Below are positions 7,501 through 16,185 of a stretch of DNA of 64,000 nucleotides, piece after piece. Position numbers and translations under genes: made by a program. Position 1 is the stretch's first letter; every line of letters begins with the position of its first letter. Source of the DNA: Jingyaoa shaoxingensis (GTDB taxonomy: Bacteria; Bacillota; Clostridia; Lachnospirales; Lachnospiraceae); NCBI RefSeq assembly GCF_014385005.1, contig NZ_JACRSZ010000016.1, positions 1 through 64,000 of the forward strand, written 5' to 3'. The notes beneath the pieces are model-generated. The model saw only the letters and a list, made by a program, of their open reading frames with translations. It was not told where the DNA came from and searched no databases.

Positions 7501-8331
7501 TTATTTCAATGTATATAGTTCTTCTTCGAAACATACCCCGTCCGTCAGCGGCAGATCCATCTCGATGGATCTCTGAATACATTTCTTAATAAACTTCGAT
7601 GCTTTTCGGACGGACTGTGTGAATTCCACGCCATTTACCGCATCAGCCGCAATAATCGCAGAGAAAATATCACCGGTTCCAGATCTGGAGCTGCCAATCT
7701 TATGCGTACGGATCAATTCATAGCCTTTCCCCTTTTCCAGACAGAAGTTAGATACATAGGTCTTCTGCGGAATTCCGGTAATCACAATCTTTTCCGGTCC
7801 AATCTCACCGATCTTCTCCGCCAGTGCCAGCAGTTCTCTGGCAGTCCATTTTTCCTTATATGGTGTTCCCGTCAGGATACAGGCCTCCGTCACATTTGGC
7901 ACTACAATATCTGCATAGCGCACCAGCTCAATCATCTGGCTGCACATCTCTTCCGTATAAGTCGGATAGGCTTTTCCATAGTCACCCATCACCGGATCAA
8001 TAACAGTGATGGTATCTTCCTTCTTAAAGTCTCGAATAAACTGGCTCACAATCTGAATCTGCTGCGCTGATCCAAGAAATCCGGTACAGATCCCCTTGAA
8101 ATGAAGCTGCAGCTTTTTCCATTCTTCGATATAAGCCTGCATATTGTCCGTATAGTCAGTGTAAAAAAAGCTCTCAAATCCGGTATGATCGGAAAAAATC
8201 GAAGTCGGCAATGCACAGCACTGTACCTTCAACATTGAAATAATCGGCAACTGTACTGCAACCGAACATCGCCCGAACCCTGTATAATCATTAATTAATG
8301 CGATCTTTTTCTGATGGTTATGATTAGCCAT
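7501..8331 (-). CDS. Pyridoxamine/pyridoxal kinase (ribokinase-like fold)
   Basis: The 276-residue product belongs to the PfkB/ribokinase-like vitamin kinases. It matches the Firmicute pyridoxamine kinase type that phosphorylates vitamin B6 vitamers for PLP salvage. Visible motifs are DYTGFGRCS at the N-terminus, VIDPVMGDYGK (the family DPVMGD signature) and SRSGTGDIFSA, the anion hole with the catalytic Asp in GTGD. The ATG at 8331 is chosen because AGGAAGG lies just upstream; the frame is open 20 codons further. The radical SAM gene follows closely and is probably co-transcribed. Confidence 0.88.
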   Translation of the reverse strand: MANHNHQKKIALINDYTGFGRCSVAVQLPIISMLKVQCCALPTSIFSDHTGFESFFYTDYTDNMQAYIEEWKKLQLHFKGICTGFLGSAQQIQIVSQFIRDFKKEDTITVIDPVMGDYGKAYPTYTEEMCSQMIELVRYADIVVPNVTEACILTGTPYKEKWTARELLALAEKIGEIGPEKIVITGIPQKTYVSNFCLEKGKGYELIRTHKIGSSRSGTGDIFSAIIAADAVNGVEFTQSVRKASKFIKKCIQRSIEMDLPLTDGVCFEEELYTLK

Positions 8332-8412
8332 AACACGTTCCTTCCTGTTTTCACAAATGTTTTTGCCTTGCGACTTTTCAGATACAGTCATACCTGATTA
8401 ACCACTTTGCAT

Positions 8413-8441
8413 ATATTACACCACTTTTTACAAATAATCAA
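8413..8441 (-). promoter_or_regulatory. Promoter of the pyridoxamine kinase operon
   Basis: On the minus strand TTGATT (8436-8441), 17 bases and TAATAT (8413-8418) lie about 80 bases upstream of the kinase start. The rest of 8442-8595 is AT-rich with no gene or obvious motif. Confidence 0.65.
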
Positions 8442-8597
8442 ATACCAGCCTGTGAAAAAAGTTTATGGTCACCATATTTCCAATGTCCAATTCAGTCATC
8501 AACCTTTTTAATTTCGTCATTTAACCATATTTTGACTAAATTAAATCACAGATGACATAATTAAGCGTATTCTTTGAGCATTTTCTTGTCATGAAAA

Positions 8598-8633
8598 AAC
8601 AGGACATGTAAAATTTTTTCTCACACGCCCTGT
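8598..8633 (-). terminator. Terminator of the Na+:alanine/glycine symporter gene
   Basis: On the minus strand ACAGG, a longer imperfect stem, and CCTGT are followed by TTTTTTC. It starts about 30 bases past the symporter stop codon. Confidence 0.7.
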
Positions 8634-8664
8634 CTTTTTTGTTTTGATTTATAACATTCCAAAA

Positions 8665-10080
8665 TTACATTTTATGTTTCTTCGCAGCAAAGAAATCTCT
8701 TGTTTCTTTGACTACCACACCATTTAATACAAACAGTGCAATCATATTCGGGATTGCCATCAGTCCGTTAAAGATATCTGCGATTGTCCATACTGCACTC
8801 ACTGTCATGTACGGTCCGATGAATACCGCAAAGATGTATACCCAGCGGAAGACTTTGACTGGCTTCATGTTACCGCCTGTCAGATATTCCAGACAGCGTT
8901 CACTGTAATAATCCCATCCGAGGATCGTGGTAAACGCGAAGAATACCAGACAGATCATCAGAATAAAAGAAGAAAACTGCGGTGCAAACGGAAGTCCATT
9001 CTGGAATGCATAGGTAGTCACTTCCACACCTTGCAGACCTTCTACCTGCCATGCTCCTGTCAGAACAATAGACAGACCTGTCAGTGTACAGATCACGATG
9101 GTATCCAGGAAAGTTCCTGTCATGCTGACCAGGCCCTGGCGAACCGGTTCATTGGTCTGAGCTGCTGCTGCCGCAATCGGAGCACTACCAAGACCTGCTT
9201 CATTGGAGAAGATACCACGTGCAACACCTTTCTGCATCGATACGATCATGCTTCCTACCACACCACCGGTAACTGCTTTTGGATTAAATGCTGCTGTCAC
9301 GATCGTTACGATTGCTTCAGGTACATGTGAAACATTACAGATGATCAGGATAGCTACTACAACAAAATAAATCACTGCCATAAATGGTACAATAATCTGG
9401 CTGACTTTTGCGATACGTTTTACACCGCCAATCAATACAGCTGCCACACAAAACGCCAGTAACAAAGATGCAACTACAACGGACCAGGAATAGCTTCCGA
9501 GGGACGGCAGTGTTACACAATGCAGATTCTCCGGATCAAAGAAGCCATTGACTGCACTGGCAATACCATTTACCTGACTGAAAGTACCGATACCAAACAG
9601 ACCTACACAGACTCCAAAGAATGCAAAAATCTTTGCCAGCCATGTCCATTTCTTTCCCATACCCTGTTCAATATAATAGAACGGACCACCGAGACTGTGT
9701 CCATCCTCTGCAACTACACGATATTTGACCGCCAGAAGCCCTTCGGAATACTTGGTTGCCATTCCAAGAAAGGCTGCCACAATCATCCAGAATAATGCAC
9801 CCGGACCACCCGCACAGACCGCCGTAGCTACACCGACGATATTACCGGTACCAATGGTTGCGCTCAGTGCAGTACACAGTGCTGAGAAACTGGTAATCTC
9901 TCCCACACCGTCTTTTTCATTCTTAAACATCCATTTCAGTGCCAGCGGAAGCTTATGTACCTGCATCACGCCCAGACGTACGGTAAGCAGGAGACCACCG
10001 GCCATAATCAGAATCATCAGTGGCACTCCCCATACCAGATCATCTACATACACCAGAAAACTATTGATTGCACTCCACAT
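8665..10080 (-). CDS. alsT: Na+:alanine/glycine symporter, AGCS (AlsT) family
   Basis: The 471-residue polytopic membrane protein matches the AgcS/AlsT family, which imports alanine or glycine with sodium. Family stretches include the N-terminal WSAINSFLVYVDDLVWG, the Na+-site region SALCTALSATIGTGNIVGVA, and GIFSNEAGLGSAPIAAAAA. There are ten or eleven likely membrane helices. It stands alone behind a tandem glycine riboswitch, which argues that glycine is a main substrate or signal and that the transporter may help dispose of or balance glycine. Glycine and alanine specificity cannot be told apart from sequence. Confidence 0.93.
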   Translation of the reverse strand: MWSAINSFLVYVDDLVWGVPLMILIMAGGLLLTVRLGVMQVHKLPLALKWMFKNEKDGVGEITSFSALCTALSATIGTGNIVGVATAVCAGGPGALFWMIVAAFLGMATKYSEGLLAVKYRVVAEDGHSLGGPFYYIEQGMGKKWTWLAKIFAFFGVCVGLFGIGTFSQVNGIASAVNGFFDPENLHCVTLPSLGSYSWSVVVASLLLAFCVAAVLIGGVKRIAKVSQIIVPFMAVIYFVVVAILIICNVSHVPEAIVTIVTAAFNPKAVTGGVVGSMIVSMQKGVARGIFSNEAGLGSAPIAAAAAQTNEPVRQGLVSMTGTFLDTIVICTLTGLSIVLTGAWQVEGLQGVEVTTYAFQNGLPFAPQFSSFILMICLVFFAFTTILGWDYYSERCLEYLTGGNMKPVKVFRWVYIFAVFIGPYMTVSAVWTIADIFNGLMAIPNMIALFVLNGVVVKETRDFFAAKKHKM

Positions 10081-10318
10081 TGTAACTTTCTCCTATCCTT
10101 TTCTCTTTTTCTGCATCGTTTTTTTCTGTGTCTGTTATCACAGCTTTTCAAACAACTGCATGTCTGTGAGTTTTTCAAAATGGAATCCGCAAAGATGTCA
10201 AACTGATCTATAGATATACTCTGATATGAATAAGACTGCCCAATGTGATCTGGTAAATGTATGTGCCCGCATGAAGCGTAACTTATTTCACAGGATGAAA
10301 TTGCCCATGAAATTAAAA

Positions 10319-10354
10319 TATCCCTTACACCATAAACATACTGGTACAGGGATA
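10319..10354 (-). terminator. Hairpin in the glycine riboswitch expression platform
   Basis: TATCCC and GGGATA close an imperfect hairpin with a T-rich run (ATTTTAATT) after it on the minus strand. It lies between the second glycine aptamer and alsT, where the riboswitch decision must be made. A mutually exclusive partner in the aptamer P1 stem was not worked out. Confidence 0.55.
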
Positions 10355-10377
10355 GAAGATATACTTTAGAACGATAT

Positions 10378-10575
10378 CTTCTCTGTCCTTTTACCTGAGA
10401 GATTCATATATCAAATATCAATAAGATATGATATATGTTGCACCTTCGGCCCCCGATCTGATCCGGGTGTCTCCAGAGAGTCGATCCATTTACAGTTGCA
10501 CCGGTAAGTACCGGCACCTGAGAGTTTTACTCCTTCGGTAGACGCATGTCTTTTCCTGCAAACTTCATTTCGAAA
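10378..10575 (-). promoter_or_regulatory. Tandem glycine riboswitch
   Basis: Two glycine-aptamer cores are readable on the minus strand. The first has CCGAAGGAGTAAAACTCTC followed by AGGTGCC, and the second has GCCGAAGGTGCAA followed by AATCTCTCAGGTAAAAGGACAG. Both show the family consensus (x-CCGAAGG ... CTCTCAGG-x-AAAGGAC). The variable P3 arm of the second aptamer is an AT-rich hairpin (about 10396-10436). This is the classic cooperative gcvT-type tandem arrangement. It sits directly upstream of the symporter alsT and controls it in cis. Confidence 0.95.
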
Positions 10576-10590
10576 TAGCTCTTTTTGAAT

Positions 10591-10619
10591 ACTATATATC
10601 GTCTGCCATCATTTGGCAA
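10591..10619 (-). promoter_or_regulatory. Promoter of the riboswitch-alsT transcript
   Basis: On the minus strand TTGCCA (10614-10619), exactly 17 bases, and TATAGT (10591-10596) lie just ahead of the first glycine aptamer and start 10 bases beyond the stop codon of the upstream MATE gene. Confidence 0.75.
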
Positions 10620-10628
10620 GTCTTTTTT

Positions 10629-11978
10629 TCAGATCTTTTGTTTCTGTTTTCTCATAATATAAATATAATATGGTACAAGTGGGATCAACGCTGCGATCCA
10701 CGCTGCCGGATCTGCCAGACAGACACCACGGAAACTGGTGTGCCCCGCCACCAGAAGTACAATGATGGTTCGTGCAGCAAGTTCAAAAATACCGCCCATC
10801 ATCGGAACAAGTCCGTAGCCCATCCCCTGCAGGGTATTACGGTACAGAAAAATACTTCCCAGAAATGGATAGCACCAGAACACGGTATGGAAATACTCTA
10901 CTGACACTGCAAGTACATCCGTTTCAGATGAATTCACAAAGATACAGGTCATGTATTTGCCAAAGAAAAACATCAGTATCATGGCTATCACACTCCATGC
11001 CAGTATCATGTACTGAGTGCAGCGTACGCCTTCTCTTACACGGTCGATTCTTCCGGCACCCCGGTTCTGTCCCACATAGGTTGCCACCGTTGCTCCGAAT
11101 GCCACAAAAACAGTTCCAAGAATGTTCTGCAGCTTTCCTGCTGCGGAAAATCCTGCCATATAGGTTTCCCCATAGACATTGACTGCTCCCTGTACAATAA
11201 TCGTTCCGATTGCCGTAATAGAGAACTGCAATGCCATGGGAATTCCCAGTCCCAGAAGCTTTTTCACAGAATTCCAGGAATAACGAAAATCTTCTTTTCT
11301 CAGATGAAGAATCGGGTACTTTTTCACAATATAGATAAAACAGCAAAATGCAGAAATAGCCTGGGCTATAACAGTGGCATAAGCGCATCCTTCCACACCC
11401 ATTCCCATAACTACAATAAATACAATATCCAGAAATACATTAATGCCTGCTGAAATCATCAGGAAATACAGTGGTGATCTGGAATCACCCAGCGCACGTA
11501 AGAACGCTGATAACGCATCATAGGCAACGGTTACCAGCAGTCCCGCATAGATAATACCCATATATGCCTTTACTTCCGGCATAATCTCTTCAGAATAATT
11601 CATCAGCCGTAATATCGGCTCATTTGCCAGAGTCAGTCCAATTGTCATAACCAATGCAAATGCCACGGACAAATACACAGACATTGCCACATAATGACGC
11701 ATTCTATCTTCTTTCTTTGCCCCAAAGCACTGTGCCACCATGATGGCAAATCCGCTGGTCAGACCGTTCAGCCAGCCTATCACAAAAAACATCAGGGAAC
11801 CGGTACTGCCGATGGCAGCCAGTGCCTGTACGCCAAGAAACTGCCCTGCAACAATAGAATCTACCACATTATAGAACTGCTGAAACAGGTTGCCCAGGAA
11901 CATCGGTATCATAAACCGGATAATCAGCTTCGCCGGGCTTCCCGTTGTCATATCACTTATTGTCTGCTTCCTTTCCAT
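10629..11978 (-). CDS. MATE family efflux transporter
   Basis: The 449-residue membrane protein has twelve likely helices in two similar halves and matches the MATE family, which exports drugs or metabolites using Na+ or H+. Typical stretches are the N-terminal PAKLIIRFMIPMFLGNLFQQ and DSIVAGQFLG, and the mid-protein LGLGIPMALQFSITAIG. The ATG at 11978 is chosen because GGAGAG lies about six bases upstream. It overlaps the 3' end of the sugar kinase gene by 26 bases, so the two are translated from one message. The substrate is unknown; the pairing with a glucosamine-kinase-like enzyme is the only clue. Confidence 0.9.
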   Translation of the reverse strand: MERKQTISDMTTGSPAKLIIRFMIPMFLGNLFQQFYNVVDSIVAGQFLGVQALAAIGSTGSLMFFVIGWLNGLTSGFAIMVAQCFGAKKEDRMRHYVAMSVYLSVAFALVMTIGLTLANEPILRLMNYSEEIMPEVKAYMGIIYAGLLVTVAYDALSAFLRALGDSRSPLYFLMISAGINVFLDIVFIVVMGMGVEGCAYATVIAQAISAFCCFIYIVKKYPILHLRKEDFRYSWNSVKKLLGLGIPMALQFSITAIGTIIVQGAVNVYGETYMAGFSAAGKLQNILGTVFVAFGATVATYVGQNRGAGRIDRVREGVRCTQYMILAWSVIAMILMFFFGKYMTCIFVNSSETDVLAVSVEYFHTVFWCYPFLGSIFLYRNTLQGMGYGLVPMMGGIFELAARTIIVLLVAGHTSFRGVCLADPAAWIAALIPLVPYYIYIMRKQKQKI

Positions 11979-12891
11979 TCTTTCTCTCCATTCCCATACG
12001 GCAGGCACCGATCACCGGATCACAGTCTGCCAGTATTACATCCACATTCTCTTTCTTTACTTTCACCTGCCGGATCACCTGACTGGTGAGAAGATTCTCT
12101 TCTCCTTTAAACACACTGCCTGCCAGTACTGCAGTTTTCTTCTTTTTCTGCCTTGGAACACGCTCCAGTCCCACGTAAATGTACTCTGCCATGCGTCCGG
12201 CATACTCTTCCACAAGTACTTTTGCCACTGGGTCACCTTCCTGTGCCGTCTTTAATATGTCCGGCACCAGGAAACGTATTTCACCGGAAAAACCTGGTTC
12301 CATCATATAACGCCGCAGAAGTCCGTCCACAGATATTTCTCCTGAGAACTGTAAAAACAATTCTGTCAGCTTCGTATCCGGTCCAAGTCCGATCTTGGCA
12401 TCAAACACCCGGCGGATGGACCTGCGTGCCAGAGCGCTTCCCCCCTGCATGCTTTCCTCTATATAATCACCAAATACAAAATATGATTCTTCCCCATCGC
12501 GTACTGCTGCATTCATTCCGGTTCCGGCACAGAGCACCATGTCTCCTTCGCCTTCCTCCACACAGTATAAAGCAATAACTGCATCATTATAGGCATGCAA
12601 ATCAGAAATTTCAAGTATTTTTTTCAGTTCCTCCGTTACTTTTTCTTCGTCACCCTGCCAGTCGATACCGGTAATACCGGCAATCGCTGTCCCAATCTGT
12701 TCTCTGGTAATCCCAGCCTGAGCAATGACTTCTTCCACTGCTTCTTTTATTTTTGTAAATGCAGATACCATCCCATCTGTCGGATAGTAGGCACCTCTTC
12801 TGGTTGCAATCCCCAGTATCTTTCCCCCTTCATCCATGACAGCTGCTGCTGTCTTTGTTCCCCCCTGATCAATTCCCAGTATATAACTCAT
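11953..12891 (-). CDS. BadF/BadG-type ATPase, N-acetylglucosamine kinase-like
   Basis: The 312-residue protein has the ASKHA fold. The N-terminal phosphate-1 loop reads GIDQGGTKTA, the middle has AIAGITG and AYNDAVIAL, and VLCAGTGMNAAV is the adenosine region. It matches the BadF/BadG/BcrA-type N-acetylglucosamine kinase group rather than ROK proteins, because no ROK zinc motif is visible. The likely job is phosphorylation of an amino sugar or related hexose in the cytoplasm. It is divergent from a LacI regulator and a GH4 phospho-glycosidase, supporting carbohydrate use. The promoter at 12968-12995 carries a LacI-type operator. Confidence 0.8.
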   Translation of the reverse strand: MSYILGIDQGGTKTAAAVMDEGGKILGIATRRGAYYPTDGMVSAFTKIKEAVEEVIAQAGITREQIGTAIAGITGIDWQGDEEKVTEELKKILEISDLHAYNDAVIALYCVEEGEGDMVLCAGTGMNAAVRDGEESYFVFGDYIEESMQGGSALARRSIRRVFDAKIGLGPDTKLTELFLQFSGEISVDGLLRRYMMEPGFSGEIRFLVPDILKTAQEGDPVAKVLVEEYAGRMAEYIYVGLERVPRQKKKKTAVLAGSVFKGEENLLTSQVIRQVKVKKENVDVILADCDPVIGACRMGMERKNGKEADNK

Positions 12892-12941
12892 TTTTCCTCC
12901 ATGATTTTCTGACTATTTTTATAAAAATTTTCATGTTCAAA

Positions 12942-12957
12942 TGTGTATCGATACACA
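12942..12957. promoter_or_regulatory. LacI-type operator
   Basis: TGTGTATCGATACACA is a perfect 16-bp palindrome with the central CG typical of LacI/GalR-family sites. It begins a few bases downstream of the predicted start point of the kinase promoter, an ideal roadblock position. The divergent LacI gene is the obvious candidate regulator. Confidence 0.75.
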
Positions 12958-12967
12958 CCATATCTTA

Positions 12968-12995
12968 AGTATAATATTCTTTTTAATTTTGTCAA
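12968..12995 (-). promoter_or_regulatory. Promoter of the sugar kinase-MATE operon
   Basis: On the minus strand TTGACA (12990-12995), 16 bases and TATACT (12968-12973). The 16-bp operator follows at about +4 to +19. Confidence 0.75.
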
Positions 12996-13043
12996 TATTT
13001 TCTGTATATTTAAGCATTTTCGTTTTTCTTTCGCAGTTTCGTC

Positions 13044-13083
13044 TTGACTTTATCTTGTAAACATGTAAACTATATATGTAAAC
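13044..13083 (+). promoter_or_regulatory. Putative promoter/operator of the LacI gene
   Basis: TTGACT at 13044-13049 may be a -35 box, with TAAACT at 13066-13071 as a weak -10 (16-base spacer). GTAAAC is repeated at 13057, 13065 and 13078, overlapping this region, and could bind a regulator. This site differs from the 16-bp operator nearby. Confidence 0.4.
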
Positions 13084-13136
13084 TTCGAAACATTGATTAA
13101 TCGTGTAACAAAACCATCACATAACAGGAGTACACA

Positions 13137-14138
13137 ATGACTACCATATCTGATATTGCTAAAAAAGCAAACGTATCCCGCACCCTGGTATCCAGAGTAT
13201 TGAATAACAAACCTGGTGTCAGTCCTGAAAACAGGCAGAAGATTCTATCCATTATGGAAGAAACTCATTATGTTCCCAGTGGACTCGCAAGATCACTGGT
13301 CACTCAGAAAACCGGTGCCATCGGTGTGATCATGGATGAACTGTGTAATGAATTCTTTCTGAAACTGATTGCCGGTCTGCAGGATGCGGGAGAACAGCAT
13401 AATTATCATGTTCTCTTCTGCAGCAGCCGCAGTCATCCTGAAACCAAAATGAAATATGTGGATTATTTCTCCCAGGGACGGACAGACGGCATTATTACTT
13501 ATGGAAGTAATCTTGACAATGAAGAACTGTTCCATTACATGGCAAAGCAGCCGGTTCCATGTGTCTTTATCGAAGGTGGTCCTGATAATGGGAACTGTAA
13601 CCGTATTCAGATCGATAATGAACAGGGTGCTTACGAAGCTACCAGATATCTGATCGCTCAGGGCCGAAAAAACATCATTCATGTTACCGGAGATATGAAC
13701 TATACCGCTTCTCTGGAACGTTTGAACGGATTTGTACATGCTATGCGTGACAGCCATATTCCCATTACTGCTGATTCTATTCTGTATGCAGACTTTTTTG
13801 AGGAATCTGCATATCGCCAGATAACGGAGCTTCTAGAACGGGACATCCATCCGGATGCCGTTTTTGCCGGTGCTGATAAAACAGCCTACGGTGTACTTCG
13901 TGCACTTATGAACGCAGGCATTTCCATTCCTGGGGAAACTGCTGTGATTGGTTTTGATGATGATACCCCGGATTCCAGGGATATTATTTTTCCCGGACTT
14001 TCCACTATGCGCCAGCCTATGTATGAGATGGGCTGTGCCGCCGTTGAACTGTTACTGGCTGCCATCCGTGACCCGGCGCACCAGCCTGAGACCAGATGTT
14101 TCCAGCCACATTTGATTCTGAGAGAAACCTGTAAATAA
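13137..14138 (+). CDS. LacI/GalR-family transcriptional regulator
   Basis: The 333-residue protein has the LacI helix-turn-helix at residues 3-25 (ISDIAKKANVSRTLVSRVLN), the hinge with GLARSL, and a periplasmic-binding-protein-like effector domain (GVIMDE near 65, DGIITYGS, AVIGFDDDTPD, and a closing TMRQPMYEMG). The effector is probably a phosphorylated or free sugar handled by the adjacent genes. It is the first gene of a two-gene plus-strand unit with the GH4 enzyme 24 bases downstream, and it diverges from the kinase-MATE operon. Confidence 0.92.
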   Translation: MTTISDIAKKANVSRTLVSRVLNNKPGVSPENRQKILSIMEETHYVPSGLARSLVTQKTGAIGVIMDELCNEFFLKLIAGLQDAGEQHNYHVLFCSSRSHPETKMKYVDYFSQGRTDGIITYGSNLDNEELFHYMAKQPVPCVFIEGGPDNGNCNRIQIDNEQGAYEATRYLIAQGRKNIIHVTGDMNYTASLERLNGFVHAMRDSHIPITADSILYADFFEESAYRQITELLERDIHPDAVFAGADKTAYGVLRALMNAGISIPGETAVIGFDDDTPDSRDIIFPGLSTMRQPMYEMGCAAVELLLAAIRDPAHQPETRCFQPHLILRETCK

Positions 14139-14162
14139 CTGTAACAAAAGGAGGATTTTACC

Positions 14163-15476
14163 ATGACTGAAAGAGGATTAAAAATTGCTACTATTGGAGG
14201 TGGTTCCAGTTATACACCGGAACTGATCGAAGGATTCATTAAACGTATGGATGTCCTTCCGGTAAAAGACCTGTATCTGGTGGATATCCCGGAAGGTCAG
14301 GAAAAGCTGAACATTGTCACTGCTTTCGCCAAACGTATGGTTGAGAAAGCCGGTGCAGACCTTCGTATCCACGCTACTACTGACCGTGAGGAAGCTTTGA
14401 AGGATGCCGATTTTGTGACTACACAGTTCCGTGCAGGTCTCCTGGATTCCAGAATTCGAGATGAACATATTCCTCTGCGTTATCACAAAATTGGTCAGGA
14501 GACCACCGGTGCCGGTGGATTTGCCAATGCGTTGCGTTCTGTCCCTGTTGCGCTGGACATTGCCCATGATATGGAACGTCTCTGCCCAAATGCATGGCTG
14601 ATCAACTTTGCCAATCCTTCCGGTCTTCTGACAGAAGCAGTACTGAACCACACAAATATTCGTGCCATCGGACTGTGTAACTGCCCGATTAATATGATCA
14701 ACGATATGTCACAGAAATTCTCCTGCTCCGCAGATGACCTGTTTCTGGATTTTGTAGGTATCAATCACCTGATCTGGGCACAAAAAGTCTTACTTCACGG
14801 AAAAGATGTCACAGCAGAAGCGATCGAAAAAATATGTGATGCTTCTTCAAAAGAAATCATGGCTAATATTCCAGAAGTGCACTACAGTCCTGAATTTCTT
14901 CGCTCTCTTGGCATGATCCCGGTAAGTTACCTGAAATACTATTATCTGCAGCCACAGATGCTGGAAGAATGCCTTGCAGATTCTAAGTCCAAAGGAGTAC
15001 GCGGCGAAGTAGTCAAAAGTGTAGAATCCGAACTCTTCACGCTATATCAGGATACTGATCTGAAAGAAAAACCGGAACAGCTGGCAAGAAGAGGCGGTGC
15101 CCGTTATTCAGATGCCGCATGTTCTCTCATCGACTCCATTTACAATAATAAAAAAGACATTCAGGTAGTAAATGTCATGAACAGCGGCTGCAATCTGGAT
15201 CTGCCAGAGAACGCTGTTATTGAGCGTAACTGTGTCATTGACAGTAATGGTGCTCATCCGATTCAGATCGGACATACCCCGCTTAAGATCCGTGGACTGC
15301 TTCAGAACGTAAAGGTATATGAACAGCTTACCATTCAGGCTGCCATTTATGGTGACCGCGATGCAGCTCTCCAGGCTCTGACAATTCATCCACTGGTAAA
15401 TTCTGCTGAAACAGCCCGCCTCATGCTGAATGATATTCTGAGCGAGAATCAGGCTTTCCTGCCGAATTTTGCTTAA
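14163..15476 (+). CDS. GH4 family 6-phospho-beta-glucosidase-type enzyme
   Basis: The 437-residue protein belongs to glycoside hydrolase family 4, which hydrolyses 6-phospho-glycosides by an NAD+- and metal-dependent redox mechanism. Seen here are the Rossmann loop ATIGGGSSYTPEL, the metal-ligand motif GLCNCP (Cys about 171; family CNxP) and GINHL with the metal His near 202. It resembles LicH/CelF-type 6-phospho-beta-glucosidases more than alpha-glucosidases, but the anomeric preference is uncertain. No PTS genes occur in the window to supply a phospho-sugar. AAAGGAGG precedes the start. Confidence 0.9.
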   Translation: MTERGLKIATIGGGSSYTPELIEGFIKRMDVLPVKDLYLVDIPEGQEKLNIVTAFAKRMVEKAGADLRIHATTDREEALKDADFVTTQFRAGLLDSRIRDEHIPLRYHKIGQETTGAGGFANALRSVPVALDIAHDMERLCPNAWLINFANPSGLLTEAVLNHTNIRAIGLCNCPINMINDMSQKFSCSADDLFLDFVGINHLIWAQKVLLHGKDVTAEAIEKICDASSKEIMANIPEVHYSPEFLRSLGMIPVSYLKYYYLQPQMLEECLADSKSKGVRGEVVKSVESELFTLYQDTDLKEKPEQLARRGGARYSDAACSLIDSIYNNKKDIQVVNVMNSGCNLDLPENAVIERNCVIDSNGAHPIQIGHTPLKIRGLLQNVKVYEQLTIQAAIYGDRDAALQALTIHPLVNSAETARLMLNDILSENQAFLPNFA

Positions 15477-15481
15477 AAAAA

Positions 15482-15509
15482 CGGGAGACACCTCTACAGA
15501 TGTCTCCCG
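15482..15509 (-). terminator. Terminator between convergent GH4 and nucleotide-kinase-like genes
   Basis: CGGGAGACA and TGTCTCCCG form a perfect nine-pair stem. On the minus strand it is followed by GTTTTTTT, so it ends the minus-strand gene; it may also stop GH4 transcription less efficiently. Confidence 0.85.
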
Positions 15510-15517
15510 CTGCTTCT

Positions 15518-16120
15518 CTATTCTTCCATTCTTCTTCTGATATAGTCTTCCAGCATATCAATGGTTTTGTCAATTCCCAGTTTACTGCTGTTAATACTCA
15601 GATCATAATTTCTGGAATCTCCCCATTTGCCCCGGCAAAAGTGATTGTGGTAGGTTTTTCTTTTTCGATCATGATAAGCAATACTTTCTTCTGCCTTCAG
15701 TCTGTCTACATCTTCCCTGTCCATGATACGCTTTATTTTCTCTTCCATATCACCCAGTACAAAAATGCTGATCAAACCCTCATATTCCTTCAGAATATCT
15801 TCCGAACACCTTCCCACAATAACAAATGATTCGCCGGATGCAGCCTTTTTTCTCAGATAATCAAACTGCATATTGGCCAGATTCTCCTGAGGGGAATTGC
15901 TGAATCCATTTACTGTTCTGGAAAAAAACGGAATCTTCGGAAGTTCATCAAAACGCTCCAGAGTCTTCACGTCCACTTTCTTGCCTGCAGCGATCTCACC
16001 GATCAGATGATAATCATAAAACGGAATCTCAAATCTCTTTGCCAGTGCTTCTGCTATTACATGACCACCGCTGCCATATTCCCGTCCTAATGAAATAATT
16101 AACTGCTTTTTCTCACCCAT
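15518..16120 (-). CDS. Cytidylate kinase-like protein
   Basis: The product (200 residues from the preferred ATG) matches the cytidylate-kinase-like family common in Clostridia. The P-loop area reads ISLGREYGSGGHVIAEAL and the lid region carries DRKRKTYHNH. The authentic Cmk gene is normally elsewhere, and this family's real substrate is unsettled. GGGGG precedes the ATG at 16120; a GTG at 16135 is an alternative start. It follows the permease gene by about 65 bases and may share its transcript. Confidence 0.75.
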   Translation of the reverse strand: MGEKKQLIISLGREYGSGGHVIAEALAKRFEIPFYDYHLIGEIAAGKKVDVKTLERFDELPKIPFFSRTVNGFSNSPQENLANMQFDYLRKKAASGESFVIVGRCSEDILKEYEGLISIFVLGDMEEKIKRIMDREDVDRLKAEESIAYHDRKRKTYHNHFCRGKWGDSRNYDLSINSSKLGIDKTIDMLEDYIRRRMEE

Positions 16121-16185
16121 CTTATCATCCCCCACTTCTTTCTTCTATAAACTATCCCTGTTCTTCTTTCACCGAACAGTTCCAT

